From contig CAMLMV010000012.1 of NCBI GenBank assembly GCA_946481275.1, positions 62,001 through 126,000 on the forward strand: DNA of 64,000 nt, written 5' to 3'. The notes below the pieces were generated by a model. It did no database searches, was not told the DNA's origin, and was given only the letters and a program-made list of their open reading frames with translations. Shown piece by piece: positions 1 to 8,429 of the stretch (position 1 is its first letter; each line of letters opens with the position of its first letter). The position numbers were made by a program, and so were the translations under genes. Source of the stretch: an uncultured Massilia sp. (GTDB taxonomy: Bacteria; Pseudomonadota; Gammaproteobacteria; Burkholderiales; Burkholderiaceae).

Positions 1-761
1 GTCCGACGGTCGCGATCCTGCGCGAGCAGGGCGTCAACTCGCACATCGAGACGGCATGGGCAATGCACCAGGCGGGCTTCAAGGCCGTCGACGTGCACAT
101 GAGCGACCTGATCGCCGGCCGCGCCAGGCTGGACGATTTCAAGGGCCTGATCGCCGTCGGCGGCTTCTCGTACGGCGACGTGCTGGGCGCCGGCGAAGGC
201 TGGGCCAAGACGATCCTGTTCAACCCGGAGCTGAAGGCGGCATTCGCCGAATTCTTCGGCCGCGGCGACACGTTCGGCCTGGGCGTCTGCAACGGCTGCC
301 AGATGATGAGCAACCTGAAGTCCATCATCCCGGGCGCCGAGGCCTGGCCGAAATTCACCCGCAACAAGTCGGAACAGTTCGAAGCGCGTTTCGGCATGGT
401 CGAGGTGATGGATTCGCCGTCGATCTTCTTCCAGGATCTCGCAGGCACGCAGGCGCCGCTGGCGATCGCGCACGGCGAAGGCTACGCGGACTTCTCCCAG
501 ACGGGCGATGTCAAGCAGGTCGTGAAGGCGCTGCGCTACATCGACAACCGCGGTGCCGCCACCGAGGCGTATCCGTTCAACCCGAACGGCTCGCCGGAAG
601 GCCTTACGGCCGTCACGACGCCGGACGGCCGCTTCACCGTGATGATGCCGCACGCGGAGCGCGTGGCGCGTACGGTCACGATGTCGTGGCATCCGGACGG
701 CTGGGGCGAGGACTCGCCGTGGGCGCGCATGTTCCAGAATGCGCGGAAGTGGGTGGGCTAA
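1..761 (+). CDS. purL: Phosphoribosylformylglycinamidine synthase, C-terminal part (5' end outside window)
   Basis: The reading frame is open from the left edge and ends with TAA at 759-761. It encodes the class I glutamine amidotransferase domain at the C-terminus of the single-chain (about 1300-residue) PurL of proteobacteria, which makes FGAM from FGAR, ATP and glutamine in de novo purine synthesis. Visible motifs are the nucleophile Cys in GVCNGCQMM, the HGEGYADF segment and the C-terminal PHAERV His/Glu pair. The end (FQNARKWVG) is typical for the family. About the last 250 residues are present. A decayed second copy of this 3' end lies about 2.3-2.5 kb downstream, past a defence cassette. 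Confidence 0.95.
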   Translation, partial: PTVAILREQGVNSHIETAWAMHQAGFKAVDVHMSDLIAGRARLDDFKGLIAVGGFSYGDVLGAGEGWAKTILFNPELKAAFAEFFGRGDTFGLGVCNGCQMMSNLKSIIPGAEAWPKFTRNKSEQFEARFGMVEVMDSPSIFFQDLAGTQAPLAIAHGEGYADFSQTGDVKQVVKALRYIDNRGAATEAYPFNPNGSPEGLTAVTTPDGRFTVMMPHAERVARTVTMSWHPDGWGEDSPWARMFQNARKWVG

Positions 762-782
762 ACCTGCAGACTGCTGGTCTGA

Positions 783-810
783 AGCGCTCCCGTCGGGGGC
801 GCTTTTTTTT
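783..810 (+). terminator. Intrinsic terminator after purL
   Basis: The inverted repeat AGCGCTCCCG / CGGGGGCGCT is followed by eight T residues, 22 bases after the purL stop. This is a standard Rho-independent terminator and separates purL from the defence cassette. Confidence 0.8.
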
Positions 811-927
811 GATATGGCCGCTTCACTCTCGAGGCCTTGGAAGCGTCGTCAGTTTCGGTTATTGTTGTTTCGGCATGCCCGCCGGCGTTCGGTGGGGCGA
901 GGTTGGCTACGGGCAGGAGTTCAAACT

Positions 928-2244
928 ATGAAAATCACGTCTATCATCTTGAAGAACTACCGTATGCATGAGCGTCTGTCGGTAGACTTCAAGCCAGGCT
1001 TCAACGTCATCGTCGGCGTAAATGGCAGTGGTAAGACATCCTTGCTCAGGGCGGTAAGCGACGTCTTGACCGGTTTTATGGATTATGTCCCGCTCCAGCA
1101 CGGCTTCCTTGCGATGTCGGGACGAGACGTGGCCTTGTTGCGGCGAGAATCGGTCAACGGTCGTTTTCGTTTTGAGTCTCATTATCCGGTCGAGGTGTCC
1201 GCGAAAGGCGAGGCCTTTGGGCTGTCGTGCGACTGGACTGTCGTGAAGGCCAGTGAGATCGCGCATGCGCTCGTTGTTGGGACACCGCCCGGTGCGTTCT
1301 TGCAGAACTTGGGATTGCCAGGAGTCGGATTCGAACACATGGGTTTCGAAAAGGTGATGCCCCTTGTTGCGTTCTATCGCGCTAACCGCCAATGGAATGG
1401 ACGCAGTCCAGGTGAGATACAGGCGGCGACGGAGAAGACGTCGCGCACTGGTGCGTACGATTCATGGGCCGATGCGTCGCTTGACTCATCGGCGTTCCAA
1501 GGATGGGTGATCGCTAAGTGTCTTGAGCGGTTCCAAACGTCATCGGAAACAGGGCGTTCGTTCGATGAAATCGATGACGACGAATTGGCGGTTGTAAGCT
1601 CGGCACTCGGCGTTGCGGTCGAAGGATTCAAGGGCATGCGTTACGACATGCACCAGAAGAGCCTTCTCATCGATCTGGTCGTCAGTCAGGGTGGGCAGCG
1701 CGAACCCACCAGTTTCGAGAATCTGAGCGATGGCCAGCGCGCCGTCATTGGTCTTGTCGCCGATATCGCGCGGCGTATGTGCCTGTTGAACCCGATACTG
1801 GGGAGCCAGGTTACGTTACAGACGCCGGGTGTTGTCCTGATCGACGAACTGGATGTACATTTGCATCCGCGTTGGCAGCGCATGCTGACGATCGGACTCA
1901 AGCGCGCATTTCCGGCCCTACAGTTCATCGTCGCAAGCCACTCGCCGCAAGTGATCGGTGAATTGCATCCGGACGAAATCATCTTGCTGCGGCCGGGAGG
2001 TACCGCGCACCCTCAGGTCAGCTATGGACTCGATTCGAGCCAGATTCTTGAGGAGATCATGGGCGCGCCGGCGCGCAATGCCGATGTCGAGAAAAGGTTG
2101 GCCGACCTTTTTGAACATATGGAACGCAACCAACTCGACCTGGCGGCTAACGAAATTTCTCGCTTAAAAAACGACGTCCCAGGCCTACCGGAACTTGCGG
2201 GTGCGGAGGCTCTACTCAAACGCAAGCAGGTACTTGGCCGATGA
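928..2244 (+). CDS. ptuA: Septu-type defence ATPase (PtuA-like)
   Basis: A 438-residue SMC/ABC-type AAA ATPase. It has an N-terminal KNYRMHERLSVDF start typical of OLD/RecF-like ATPases, Walker A GVNGSGKTS (about 30-38), an ABC-signature-like NLSDGQRAV (about 264), Walker B GVVLIDELDVHLHP (about 300-312) and an ASHSPQ switch histidine (about 335). The ATG at 928 follows an AGGAG box; the frame stays open upstream, but this start gives the normal family N-terminus. Its stop overlaps the next gene's ATG (ATGA), and that gene encodes an HNH nuclease. An ATPase plus HNH pair is the Septu anti-phage architecture (also found inside some retrons; no reverse transcriptase is seen here). Base composition is clearly lower in GC than the flanks, suggesting transfer. 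Confidence 0.82.
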   Translation: MKITSIILKNYRMHERLSVDFKPGFNVIVGVNGSGKTSLLRAVSDVLTGFMDYVPLQHGFLAMSGRDVALLRRESVNGRFRFESHYPVEVSAKGEAFGLSCDWTVVKASEIAHALVVGTPPGAFLQNLGLPGVGFEHMGFEKVMPLVAFYRANRQWNGRSPGEIQAATEKTSRTGAYDSWADASLDSSAFQGWVIAKCLERFQTSSETGRSFDEIDDDELAVVSSALGVAVEGFKGMRYDMHQKSLLIDLVVSQGGQREPTSFENLSDGQRAVIGLVADIARRMCLLNPILGSQVTLQTPGVVLIDELDVHLHPRWQRMLTIGLKRAFPALQFIVASHSPQVIGELHPDEIILLRPGGTAHPQVSYGLDSSQILEEIMGAPARNADVEKRLADLFEHMERNQLDLAANEISRLKNDVPGLPELAGAEALLKRKQVLGR

Positions 2245-2894
2245 AGTCCGTTGCGAAAGGGCGCTCGCCCGAGCAATTCGAAACATGGAAGGCGCTCGCC
2301 AACGAAAGCTGGACGCCGACATATGACGACCTCCGAAATCCTCAGAAGAAAATTGTGCACGAAGCCCTGCTGGCGGAGCAGGGCTGGGTCTGCTGCTATT
2401 GTGGCAGGGAGATTGCCCAACACGACAGTCATATCGAGCACTTCCGGCCCCAGGAAACGGCGCCCCAACTGGCTCTGGCGTTTGAAAACTTGTTTGCCTC
2501 ATGTATCCGCGAACGTGAACCGGGCGCGCCATTGCATTGCGGGCACGCGAAAGGAAACGAGTTTAACGAGGCAAGCCACATTTCACCGCTGGACCCAGGA
2601 TGCGAGCGCCGCTTTCTCTACACGCTCGAAGGCGCCATTCGCCCCGTCGATATTGACGACGGTCCCGCAATATACATGACTGAACTTTTGAAGCTGGACC
2701 TCGCGTTCCTGAGGAATCGTCGGCAGGAAGTTTTGGCGAGTGTCTTCGACATCGACTTTCTTTTGACGGCGTCGGATGATGAGTTTCGTCGGCTGGCCGT
2801 GGCTTGTCGCGAGCCCGATGAACAAGGTAAATTAACTAACTTTGGACACGTGATTGCTCGTTACGTGGAGCAACTGCTGGGGGAAACTGCTTAG
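2241..2894 (+). CDS. ptuB: Septu-type HNH nuclease (PtuB-like)
   Basis: A 217-residue protein with a zinc-bound HNH core. WVCCYCGREI supplies a CxxC pair (Cys51/Cys54 region), followed by SHIEHFRPQ with the His-x-Glu-His catalytic motif (about 64-67) and a later Cys/His cluster (HCGHAKGNEF). This matches the retron/Septu HNH family (TIGR02646-like). The expected role is nucleic-acid cleavage triggered through the partner ATPase during phage infection. The ATG overlaps the ptuA stop by four bases, implying translational coupling and a fixed protein ratio. Composition is lower in GC than that of the chromosome around it. The nuclease fold call is firm; its target in this host is unknown. Confidence 0.82.
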   Translation: MKSVAKGRSPEQFETWKALANESWTPTYDDLRNPQKKIVHEALLAEQGWVCCYCGREIAQHDSHIEHFRPQETAPQLALAFENLFASCIREREPGAPLHCGHAKGNEFNEASHISPLDPGCERRFLYTLEGAIRPVDIDDGPAIYMTELLKLDLAFLRNRRQEVLASVFDIDFLLTASDDEFRRLAVACREPDEQGKLTNFGHVIARYVEQLLGETA

Positions 2895-2955
2895 CTGCCG
2901 TCACGGGTTACCCCAGCGCCGACACGCATGACGGCGGCTCTGATGCCGGTCAAGC

Positions 2956-3070
2956 ATTCGCCCTCGATCTTCTTTAAGGATCTCGCAGGCACGATGGCGC
3001 CTTGCTGCATCGACAACCGCGGGCACGCCACCGAAGCGTATCCGTGAATGCGCGGAAGCGGGTGGGCTGA
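2956..3070 (+). pseudogene. Decayed duplicate of the purL 3' end
   Basis: Three blocks align to purL. 2956-3007 matches 412-463, 3008-3045 matches 539-576, and 3046-3070 matches 737-761. Between blocks, 75 and 160 bases are missing relative to purL. Base differences are scattered (for example TAA became TGA at the end). The reading frame is broken. The remnant lies just after the Septu cassette, so the cassette sits between an intact and a decayed copy of the same gene end. This is what is expected if it arrived by recombination at purL carrying a purL 3' segment. Confidence 0.85.
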
Positions 3071-3092
3071 TCCCGCTCGGTTTCCATAAAAA

Positions 3093-3115
3093 AGCGCTGC
3101 CTCGGCAGCGCTTTT
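3093..3115. terminator. Bidirectional intrinsic terminator
   Basis: AGCGCTGCC / GGCAGCGCT is flanked by A-rich sequence on the left and TTTTT on the right. It can end transcription coming from purL/Septu on the plus strand and from the GNAT gene on the minus strand. Confidence 0.8.
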
Positions 3116-3562
3116 TCATTCCGGCCGTTGTTTGTAGATGTCGGGCCGGTTGATGTGCCAGAAGAGCTTCGGGTTGTCGGGCGTCGAGAACCCCAGCTTT
3201 TCGTACAGCCAGGGCGCGCTCGTCGTCGCCAGCAGCAGCCGCCGGTAGCGCTCGATGCCGGGATACGCCAGCATGCACTCGACGAGCCACCGTCCCAGTC
3301 CCTTGCCGCGATAGTCGTCGATGACGAACACGTCCGCCATGTACGCGAACGTCGCATGATCGGTGATGAAACGGGCGTAGCCGATCTGGCGGGCGCCGTC
3401 ATACAGGCCGAAGTTCAGGCTGTGCGCGACGGCCTTGCGCACCGTCGCCTCGTCGATGCCCGCGGCCCAGGTGGTCCGGGCGAGGTTCTGGTGAATGACG
3501 TCGAGCTGCAGCAGGCTGTCGTCGGTCGAAACCAGGTAGTTGTCTTTAGTCCAGTTCATCAT
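3116..3562 (-). CDS. GNAT-family N-acetyltransferase
   Basis: A 148-residue protein with the GNAT acetyl-CoA pocket motif DDYRGKGLGRWLVE (about residues 83-96), a preceding YMADVFVID strand and a C-terminal PWLYEKLGFS segment, as in small stand-alone acetyltransferases. The substrate cannot be told from sequence. It lies 18 bases after the DUF1304 gene on the same strand and probably shares its transcript. Two adjacent ATGs make the start uncertain by one codon. Confidence 0.85.
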   Translation of the reverse strand: MMNWTKDNYLVSTDDSLLQLDVIHQNLARTTWAAGIDEATVRKAVAHSLNFGLYDGARQIGYARFITDHATFAYMADVFVIDDYRGKGLGRWLVECMLAYPGIERYRRLLLATTSAPWLYEKLGFSTPDNPKLFWHINRPDIYKQRPE

Positions 3563-3580
3563 CGGTGCCCGCTCCGGGTG

Positions 3581-3940
3581 TCAGGCTGCCAGCCAGGCGG
3601 CGAGCGCCAGCACGGCCGGGACGGTCTGCACGAAGAGGATGCGGCGCGACACCGTTGCCGCGCCCCACACGCCCGCGACGGCCACGCACACGAGCCCGAA
3701 CACGACGAAGGCACGGCCAATGACCGCATCCGGATGCAGCAGCCCTACCGCAAGTGCCGCCACCAGAAAGCCGTTGTAGCACCCCTGGTTCGACATCAGC
3801 GGCGCCAGCGCGTCGACTCGGTCTTCGTTGATGCCGAAAACCTTCCTGCCGCGGGTGCGGAACAGGACGGTTTCGATGAGTACGATGTAGACGTGAATGG
3901 CGATGACGACGGCGGTCAGCAGGGTGGCGATCAGCAGCAT
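3581..3940 (-). CDS. DUF1304 family membrane protein
   Basis: A 119-residue protein with four hydrophobic segments and the family hallmarks HVYIVLIETVLF, then NQGCYNGFLVAAL. This matches DUF1304 (YqxA-like) inner-membrane proteins of unknown function. The length is normal for the family. It is the first gene of a two-gene unit with the GNAT gene. Confidence 0.85.
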   Translation of the reverse strand: MLLIATLLTAVVIAIHVYIVLIETVLFRTRGRKVFGINEDRVDALAPLMSNQGCYNGFLVAALAVGLLHPDAVIGRAFVVFGLVCVAVAGVWGAATVSRRILFVQTVPAVLALAAWLAA

Positions 3941-3961
3941 GTGTATTCCGGTTAATAGAAA

Positions 3962-3976
3962 TGTACATACTGTACA
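3962..3976. promoter_or_regulatory. Candidate operator dyad upstream of the DUF1304 gene
   Basis: TGTACATACTGTACA is a perfect 5-bp inverted repeat with a 5-bp spacer, 22 bases before the DUF1304 start. The form resembles operators of small dimeric repressors, but no adjacent regulator gene is present. Confidence 0.35.
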
Positions 3977-3994
3977 GCATCTATTGCCTTCGAG

Positions 3995-4648
3995 TCACAT
4001 CGCCATCCAGATCCCGGTTGCGCCGGCAAGGACCAGGCTGGCGCCCCAGACGGCGTCCAGGTTGAGCCAGGCGCGCCGCAGGAAGCGCAAGCCGAGGTAT
4101 CGATAGACCGCCCAGGCCATGCCGATACCGCCGAGCAGGCTCGCGAGTGCGTGCACAGTGGCGACCAGCAGCGCGGTGTCCATGTTTGCCCGCGCCAGGA
4201 AGGCCATTACGGCGGCGCGGCCTGTCACGCCGGCCGTCGGCGTCGCGCACAGGCCAAGCATGAACGGCACCAGCATCAATCCCGCGCCGTGCGCGGTGGC
4301 CATCAGGAACGACCACCAGACAAGGCGCGAAGGGGGAATGCGCGCCAGCAAGCGCGGGTGGCGCCGGCTGACCAGCCTGTGGGCCCCGAACAGCAGCACC
4401 ACCGCGCCGGCGCCAATGCGGATTGCACGGTTCCATTCCAGATACCAGCCAAGCGCGGCAAACGGTGCGAGCGCGACGGCGACCGCCATGAAGTGCCCGC
4501 CACCCAGCGGCAGCAGGGTGGCGAAGACGGCGCGGGTGCGCCGTTCCGCCATGCCGTTGGCGACCGCGAGCGGCCATCCCATCGCGGGATTGATGCCGTG
4601 ATAGAGGCCGAGTGCAACGATCGTCAGCCAGAGCGCGCTTGTGCTCAA
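3995..4648 (-). CDS. Integral membrane protein, possibly related to NicO/UreH-type metal transporters
   Basis: A 217-residue, strongly hydrophobic protein with about six membrane segments. Two His-containing motifs, LGLYHGINPAMGWPLA near the N-terminus and MATAHGAGLMLVP in the middle, recall the HxxxPxHG-type metal sites of RcnA/UreH/HupE-like transporters, but the similarity is partial. The frame continues upstream into the methanethiol oxidase gene. The most plausible start is TTG at 4648, seven bases after that gene's stop; no strong Shine-Dalgarno sequence is seen. Co-transcription with a metal-dependent oxidase suggests metal supply, which is inference only. Confidence 0.55.
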   Translation of the reverse strand: MSTSALWLTIVALGLYHGINPAMGWPLAVANGMAERRTRAVFATLLPLGGGHFMAVAVALAPFAALGWYLEWNRAIRIGAGAVVLLFGAHRLVSRRHPRLLARIPPSRLVWWSFLMATAHGAGLMLVPFMLGLCATPTAGVTGRAAVMAFLARANMDTALLVATVHALASLLGGIGMAWAVYRYLGLRFLRRAWLNLDAVWGASLVLAGATGIWMAM

Positions 4649-4655
4649 CCTGTGC

Positions 4656-6062
4656 TCAAGCCGACGGGTAGCAGAACGAATCCGTCGAACAGTCGCCGCC
4701 TTGCAGGCGGATCTGGTGCGCCGCGTAATGCGGCCCGAAGTCGACGTGGAACGACGGGTCCAGTTCGATGCCGCCATTCGCGCCCACATGGCACATCAGC
4801 TGGACGCCGGGCACGCCGTCCGGATAGAACTGCGTGTCCCAGCTGCTGTACAGCGAATTGGTGAAATAGACGCGCTGGCCGTCCCGGCTGATTTCCGTCA
4901 TCTGCGGGCCGCCGCCGTAAGGCCGACCGTTCGGATGGGGTGCATGCTGCGCAATGCCGCCGATGCGTACGCTCCCGGCCAGCGCCGGCTTCATCGGGTC
5001 GGTGACGTCATATTGGCGGAGTTCGCCGGTGCCCCAGCACGCGACGTACAGGAAGCGGTCGTCGAGCGACAGGTCGATATCGGTGACGAGCGGCGGTACC
5101 GCGCCGAAGCCTTTCAGCAGCGGCGGCAGCAGGGCCGCGTCGGCCGGCTCGGCCGGGATCGTGGCCGTCTTCCTGATCTGGAATGTGCCGTTTTCGCGGT
5201 ACCAGGTCCAGATGGATCCTTCCAGGTTGGTCGTATCGACGACCACGCCCAGGAAGCCGTATTCCCGTGTGGGGTCGTGGGCCGGCCGGACCTCCAGCGC
5301 CATCTGGTGGTGGGCGCCGAGATCGATGGTCTGGACGTGCCTGCGCTCGCGCAGGTTCCAGAAATGCACCGCGTGGCCGTACTTGTTGGCGAGCAGGTCT
5401 TCGGCAACGATGCCGTTCTCGAACTGCGGCGGCAGGCCCCATTCGCTCGACACCATGTAGTCGCGCGGCAGGTTCCACCAGAAATCGTAGTGCAGTCGTT
5501 GCGGCCCGCGGTCGATTTCCCAGCGTCCGAGGATCTCGAAGCTCTCGCAGTCCATGATGAAGACGCCGGGCGGTCCCTGCGTGCCGTCCGGGCCGGCGCC
5601 CAGCGTGCTGATGTAGATGCCCTCCGGCCCGCAGTGGACGGTGTGAGGGCGCGAGTAGCCTGTCTTGCGCATCAGCTCTTCCGGTTCGATCGTCTTGACG
5701 AGTCGCGGGGCGCGCGGGTCGGGCTGGGTATCCACGACGTAGATGCGGGATGAACGGATGCCGGGAATGACGAGGTAGCGCCGCTGCAGGAAGGCATGGC
5801 CGGACAGCGGCGACAGCGCCGAACTGCAGGCATTCCAGCCGAAGTGGTGGAACTCGTCGCCCGCGTAGGGCATGACGAGGCGGTTGATTACCGCGCCGTA
5901 CGTCGGCGATTGCGGATCGAGGTCGACGACGGCCAGCGCGTCGGGTTGCGACCGGTCGGGCGACAGCAGCGCCGTGTAGGCCAGCAGTTCGGGTGCCGCT
6001 TCCATCGCCAGCCGCGCCGATGGGTGAAACGTGGGATCGGGACGCAAGGTCTGCAGCATCAT
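4656..6062 (-). CDS. Methanethiol oxidase / selenium-binding protein SBP56 family
   Basis: A 468-residue cytosolic-type beta-propeller protein of the SBP56 (SELENBP1/MtoX) family. Diagnostic stretches are EFHHFGWNACSS (the conserved selenium-binding Cys), YSRPHTVHCGPEGIYIS, HHQMALEVRPAHDP, DIDLSLDDRFLYVACWGTG and the C-terminal HQIRLQGGDCSTDSFC. Family members oxidise methanethiol to formaldehyde, sulfide and peroxide and need copper. The length equals that of characterised members. The start is the first of two adjacent ATGs (6060-6062); the open frame extends far upstream but only as a shadow of the SGNH gene. A small multi-pass membrane protein follows immediately. Confidence 0.9.
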   Translation of the reverse strand: MMLQTLRPDPTFHPSARLAMEAAPELLAYTALLSPDRSQPDALAVVDLDPQSPTYGAVINRLVMPYAGDEFHHFGWNACSSALSPLSGHAFLQRRYLVIPGIRSSRIYVVDTQPDPRAPRLVKTIEPEELMRKTGYSRPHTVHCGPEGIYISTLGAGPDGTQGPPGVFIMDCESFEILGRWEIDRGPQRLHYDFWWNLPRDYMVSSEWGLPPQFENGIVAEDLLANKYGHAVHFWNLRERRHVQTIDLGAHHQMALEVRPAHDPTREYGFLGVVVDTTNLEGSIWTWYRENGTFQIRKTATIPAEPADAALLPPLLKGFGAVPPLVTDIDLSLDDRFLYVACWGTGELRQYDVTDPMKPALAGSVRIGGIAQHAPHPNGRPYGGGPQMTEISRDGQRVYFTNSLYSSWDTQFYPDGVPGVQLMCHVGANGGIELDPSFHVDFGPHYAAHQIRLQGGDCSTDSFCYPSA

Positions 6063-6133
6063 AGCCCCCAGGAATGGGTCTCGGCCGGGATGGCCGAGAC
6101 ATTCAAGGCTGAGCGCTTGCGCAGGCGCCGTCA

Positions 6134-6150
6134 AGGGCGGTGGCCGCCCT
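6134..6150. other. Short perfect hairpin between SGNH hydrolase and methanethiol oxidase genes
   Basis: AGGGCGGTGGCCGCCCT has a 7-bp stem and a 3-base loop. It lacks a clear T-run on the minus strand, so it is at best a weak terminator for the SGNH hydrolase gene. Confidence 0.4.
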
Positions 6151-6169
6151 CTTTGTGTGAGATCAGAAG

Positions 6170-7462
6170 TCAGCGCATCAGCTTGTCCAGCTCGGGCTGC
6201 ATCTCGCGCTGCCAGATCTTGTAGCCTTCGGCATTCGGATGCAGCAGGTCCGGCATGATGCCTTTCGACAGGGTGCCGTCCTCCGCCAGGAACGCCTTGT
6301 TCATGTTCAGGAAGAACACGTGCTTGTTGTCCGCCAGTTTCGGCAGCATCGCGTTGACCTTCTCGTTCAGGACGCGCAGGGTATCGTCCGGCTTTTCGCC
6401 GCGCGGGAAGATCGCCAGCAGCAGGAGCTTCGTCTTCGGCAGGCGCTTGCGGATTTCCGCGATGTCGCGCTTGATGCCGGCGTAGATCAGTTCCGGCGCC
6501 TCCTGGCGGAAGCCCGTGTTGTTGGTGCCGATCATCAGGACGGTGACCTTCGGGTCGATGCCGTCGATTTCGCCATGCTGCAGGCGCCACAGGACGTTTT
6601 CCGTGCGGTCGCCGCCATAGCCCAGGTCCAGCGCGTTGTACTTGCCGTAGAACGCTTTCCACAGTTCGGGCTGCTGCTCTTCCCAGTGGTGCGTGATCGA
6701 GTCGCCGATGAACGCGAGTTCCGTGCGCTCGCCGGCGGCCTTGCGGCGGGCGATCTCGGCCAGCTTCGCTTCGTGGCGCTTCATCCACCAGTCGAGCGAC
6801 CACGACTCGTTCAGCGGCGACGGCGTCACGCTGATCTTGCGGTAGTCCGGGCAGGTCTGGTCCGGCTTGCCCGCCATGTCGATACGGATGTTGGCGATCT
6901 CGACGTCGCCGGCGCCCGTGCCGTCGAGCGCGAACGGTTTCGTCACGGCGCTGAAGTCGTCGCCCTTGCGGTAGAAGCACGACAGGGCATAGCTCCGGTG
7001 CTGCCAGCCCTTGCCCTCCGCGGCGCGTGCCGGAATGACGTCGGCGACCTTGCGCTCGCAATTCTTGCCGCAGTCGATGCGGAAGTTCAGGCCGCCCTTC
7101 GCCAGTTCGTTCACCTTCAGGTCGAACGAGACCGTGCCCTTGGCGAGGTAGGGACGCAGGTCCAGCGGGGCGCTCTCCACGCGTACGGTCGAGAACCAGG
7201 CATCTTTCCACTTCAGGCCGAGCGCGTCGCCGGCGGCGTCCTTGCTGGTGCGGCGGGCTTCGACGACGGCGTTCTTCAGCTTCGGATCGTCGTCCATGCG
7301 GCCCGTGTCGCCGTCGAGCGGCTTCTGCACGTCGAAGTCGCCGAACATGATTTTGGCGCCGGCGAGCGGCTGGCCGACATAGAGGGGCAGTGTGGAGGCT
7401 GCAGTCGCCGCGCTGGCGGCCAGCGCGGACAGGATGAGGGCGGCGGAATGGCGGAGTTTCAT
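6170..7462 (-). CDS. Secreted SGNH/GDSL-type hydrolase with N-terminal carbohydrate-binding-like domain
   Basis: A 430-residue precursor. Residues 1-22 form a signal peptide (MKLRHSAALILSALAASA). Residues about 25-215 resemble the galactose-binding-like domain found next to glycosidases such as ExoP. Residues about 245-430 are an SGNH hydrolase with FIGDSITHHW (Ser), GYGGDRTENVLWRL (Gly), GTNNTG (Asn) and DLLHPNAEGY (Asp/His). It probably deacetylates or de-esterifies a polysaccharide in the periplasm or outside the cell. An in-frame ATG 14 codons upstream exists, but starting at 7462 puts the signal peptide at the N-terminus. Confidence 0.85.
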   Translation of the reverse strand: MKLRHSAALILSALAASAATAASTLPLYVGQPLAGAKIMFGDFDVQKPLDGDTGRMDDDPKLKNAVVEARRTSKDAAGDALGLKWKDAWFSTVRVESAPLDLRPYLAKGTVSFDLKVNELAKGGLNFRIDCGKNCERKVADVIPARAAEGKGWQHRSYALSCFYRKGDDFSAVTKPFALDGTGAGDVEIANIRIDMAGKPDQTCPDYRKISVTPSPLNESWSLDWWMKRHEAKLAEIARRKAAGERTELAFIGDSITHHWEEQQPELWKAFYGKYNALDLGYGGDRTENVLWRLQHGEIDGIDPKVTVLMIGTNNTGFRQEAPELIYAGIKRDIAEIRKRLPKTKLLLLAIFPRGEKPDDTLRVLNEKVNAMLPKLADNKHVFFLNMNKAFLAEDGTLSKGIMPDLLHPNAEGYKIWQREMQPELDKLMR

Positions 7463-7502
7463 GGGTGTCTCTGATTTTGTTGTTTGGTCGAACAAATTGG
7501 TC

Positions 7503-7533
7503 AAAAAAAAGCGCCCACGAGGAGCGCTTTTTT
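7503..7533. terminator. Intrinsic terminator downstream of the parvulin gene
   Basis: AAAAAAAGCGC and GCGCTTTTTT flank a short loop. It ends the minus-strand parvulin transcript before the SGNH hydrolase gene. Confidence 0.75.
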
Positions 7534-7547
7534 CATGCGTGACCTGA

Positions 7548-8327
7548 TTACTGGATCTTGGCCTTCTTCATCAGCTCTTCACGGAATGCGGCCAGCTTGC
7601 GCTGCTGCAGCGATTCCGCGACCTGCTGCTTGACTTCTTCCAGCGGCGGGATCTTGGCGGCGCGGACGTCTTCCAGCTTGATCACGTGGAAGCCGTATTG
7701 CGTCTTGACCGGGGTCTCGGTGATCTGACCTTTGTTCAGCGAGGTCATGGCCTTCGAGAACTCAGGCACGAACGAGGCCGGGCTTGCCCAGTCCAGGTCG
7801 CCGCCGTTCGCTGCCGAGCCCGGGTCTTTCGACTGCTTGGCCAGGTCTTCGAACTTGGCGCCGCCCTTCAGCTTGGCGATGATCTGCTTGGCTTCGTCTT
7901 CCGTGGCGACCAGGATGTGACGGGCGTGGTATTCCTTGTCGCCCATCTGTGCCTTGTACTTGTCGTACTCGGCCTTGATGTCGGCATCCTTGACCGGGTT
8001 CTTCTTGATGTAATCGGCCAGCATCGCATTGATGATGATGCTCTGGCGGGCGTTGTCGATTGCGTTCTTGACGTCCGGACGGGTGCCGACGCCTTGCTTG
8101 TCGGCTTCCTGGATCAGGACTTCGCGGCCGATCAGGTCCTTCTTGATTGCCTCGCGCAGTTGCGGGGAATCGGTTGCCTTGCCCTGGGCGACGACCTGCT
8201 TGACCACCTGGTCAACCTTGGCCGCGGGGATGGGCTTGCCATTGACGGTCGCAACGTTCTGCGCGAACGACGGCAGGGCTACCATCGCGGTCATGGCTAA
8301 CAACAGGCGGGCTGGCTTCACAATCAT
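7548..8327 (-). CDS. Periplasmic parvulin-type peptidyl-prolyl isomerase (copy A)
   Basis: A 259-residue precursor with signal peptide MIVKPARLLLAMTAMVALPSFAQ, an N-terminal SurA-like chaperone helix region (about 25-125) and a parvulin domain (about 130-225). The parvulin domain carries YHARHILVATEDEAK, a KFEDLAKQSKDPGSAANGGDLDW loop and YGFHVIKLED. It helps outer-membrane or secreted proteins fold. A close paralogue lies directly upstream on the same strand, about 100 bases away, evidently by tandem duplication. Confidence 0.9.
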   Translation of the reverse strand: MIVKPARLLLAMTAMVALPSFAQNVATVNGKPIPAAKVDQVVKQVVAQGKATDSPQLREAIKKDLIGREVLIQEADKQGVGTRPDVKNAIDNARQSIIINAMLADYIKKNPVKDADIKAEYDKYKAQMGDKEYHARHILVATEDEAKQIIAKLKGGAKFEDLAKQSKDPGSAANGGDLDWASPASFVPEFSKAMTSLNKGQITETPVKTQYGFHVIKLEDVRAAKIPPLEEVKQQVAESLQQRKLAAFREELMKKAKIQ

Positions 8328-8429
8328 TTATTCGATCCTATCTAAAACCGGTGGTGGTGGTCCGGTGGTCAACACGAAATGTCGCCGAGGCGACGAAAAC
8401 CGGCGACCGAGGCCGCCGGCGCTGCAATG

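Noticed and set aside
928..2894. Retron with Septu effectors
   Set aside because: No reverse transcriptase gene and no msr/msd-like structured region in the flanks.
6063..7211. N-terminal extension of the methanethiol oxidase frame
   Set aside because: The extension is out-of-frame translation of the SGNH hydrolase gene; family homology begins at 6062.
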